A program made the translations under genes and the position numbers. The notes beneath the pieces were generated by a model, which was given only the letters and a program-made list of their open reading frames with translations, was not told the origin of the DNA and ran no database searches. Below are positions 62,745-64,000 of a stretch of 64,000 nucleotides of DNA, piece by piece (position 1 is the first letter of the stretch; every line of letters begins with the position of its first letter). The stretch comes from Oxyruncus cristatus (lineage: Eukaryota > Chordata > Aves > Passeriformes > Cotingidae): the NCBI GenBank assembly GCA_013399855.1, contig VXAY01002121.1, positions 269,893 through 333,892 of the forward strand. The letters are read 5' to 3'.

Positions 62745-64000
62745 TGGTAACAAAACTTTGGTCTTCTTTGGAAAACAGCCCGAAAAAAAATACTCAGTAT
62801 CATGTCTCACAGAATAACAAAAGACACGTTTTCAAATCAAGATGGTGCTTGGTTTATGTTTTAAAGCAAGAAAACCATCAGGCCTTGTAATCTCTGCCTA
62901 ACTGAGAGAGCACAACTGCAAAACTGCTACACTTTTTTGTACTTATCTAACCTTTTTTTCAAATCTTATGAAAGGTTTCCTCAATTACTTCCTGCAGCAG
63001 CAGGTTCCTTCCTGGAGAGTTACTCCTGCATAGTGTAAATCCATGCACCCATTTAAAGTTTGTTGCTTTTAATTTCATCTGTGGTGGAGGTGGAGTGAGT
63101 TGTGTCTCCCAAAACAGCTCATAAATTATGAAGGTTTATTAAAAAAAAAAAATAAACTGAAGCTTTATATTTTGAAACCATTTTCACTGTCATAACTACA
63201 AAGAGAACTTGTGAGTGCAGCCTGTTGTGATATTGCCTTCTGAAACCAGACAGACTCTGTTTACAGCAGGGAAAATGTTGCATTTGGCATTTCTTTTTTC
63301 AGGGTGGCTCCGTACCAAGGCCGATACGATTATCTGAGTTCAAAACTAATATCAGTGAAAACTGACATACACTGCATTCATATTTGAAGGTGGGAGCATG
63401 ACTGGCAGGAAAATAGCTGATGTTGCTGACCTCTGGGTCTTCATCATTAGCCTTGAGGATGTGTGAGGCACTAAAAAGGAATAAAGGAATGCTGTCACTG
63501 TTCAACAGTTTGTATGTCTATGTGCTCTAAAAAAAGTCCTGCTCTTGACACTAAAATCCACTTTCTCCTCCTACACCCACACCAGATTTTCTTACAGCAA
63601 GATGCAGCACCAGCCCTCCACCCACTGACCAACTGACTTCTCAATTTTTGACATTGCTGAGACCAAGTTAATTTAGGGGATGGAGTTTTTCCATACAGAG
63701 GGCTCAATCCAGAGTTCATGAAGCTGATGAAAGCACTTCTATTTATTTTACTTGTTATTGCTTCAGATTAGCAAAGAACAAATACTGCTACTGTAAGTTC
63801 AAGTTATTCCTCATTAAAAGGAAAAGAACCAACAAAACCAAATTGGCAGTGACTTAAGAGAGAGGGCAATTTCAAGAGTGTTTACCTGAAGGGATTGCAT
63901 CAGCTTTCTCCTCACAAAATAGCATTTATGCTATGCCAATGTTAGTCTGACAAATGGAAGACACCATGTGGAGGCCTGGTTTGACACTTCTCAGCAGGGT
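62745..64000. other. Unique noncoding DNA to the window end
   Basis: No gene, RNA or recent transposon is recognised in the last 1.25 kb. An A12 run lies near 63140-63151. Open frames are below 75 codons. Confidence 0.65.

Noticed and set aside
62163..62810. 215-codon minus-strand frame, longest in the window
   Set aside because: It lies antisense to a GC-rich LTR-type element, and its sequence follows the repeat structure of that element.

Overview
The window reads as a stretch of bird nuclear genome, probably a neoavian such as a songbird. The main evidence is fourteen copies of the CR1 LINE. Most are 5'-truncated, and most keep the avian 3' terminus of short ATTCTRTG-type repeats preceded by a 'ggtcccttccaaccc' block. 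Two retroviral LTR-type elements of kinds familiar from bird genomes support this. The sequence is AT-rich, with many short A/T runs and two N-filled assembly gaps (16381-16383 and 46763-46805). The bird assignment is strong; the lineage within birds is an inference.

I find no protein-coding gene, no recognisable exon, no tRNA, rRNA or known microRNA, and no CpG island. The long open frames are either shadows inside CR1 or LTR sequence (the longest, 215 codons at 62163-62810 on the minus strand, is antisense to an LTR remnant) or unrecognised frames of a length expected by chance in 64 kb. The window is best described as a gene desert or the inside of a very long intron.

Layout: 1-4106 is unique DNA. 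4107-8200 holds two plus-strand CR1 pieces (4107-4221, 7566-8200). 10725-12200 is the longest CR1 (minus strand); it retains a decayed reverse transcriptase and carries a pentanucleotide expansion. 12201-26150 is free of recent transposons; it contains short tandem repeats, one messy poly-T gap, and between about 23.5 and 24.8 kb the best candidate for a conserved regulatory block, including an imperfect GATA-containing palindrome able to fold as a hairpin. 26150-28015 has an ancient LINE relic and two minus-strand CR1 copies. 28016-41127 is mostly unique, with CR1 at 32325 and 35598. 41128-55656 has CR1 at 41128, 47316, 52738, 54818 and 55290 and a solo LTR at 49860-50422. 55657-64000 is unique apart from CR1 at 60200 and 61690 and a decayed LTR-type element ending at 62744.

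Nothing here forms an operon or gene system. The functional content, if any, is likely cis-regulatory. No exciting new coding system is visible. The observations most worth checking are the 24.3 kb hairpin, the possible conserved elements near 23.5-24.8 kb, 46 kb and 60.9 kb, and the ancient LINE fragment at 26.15 kb.
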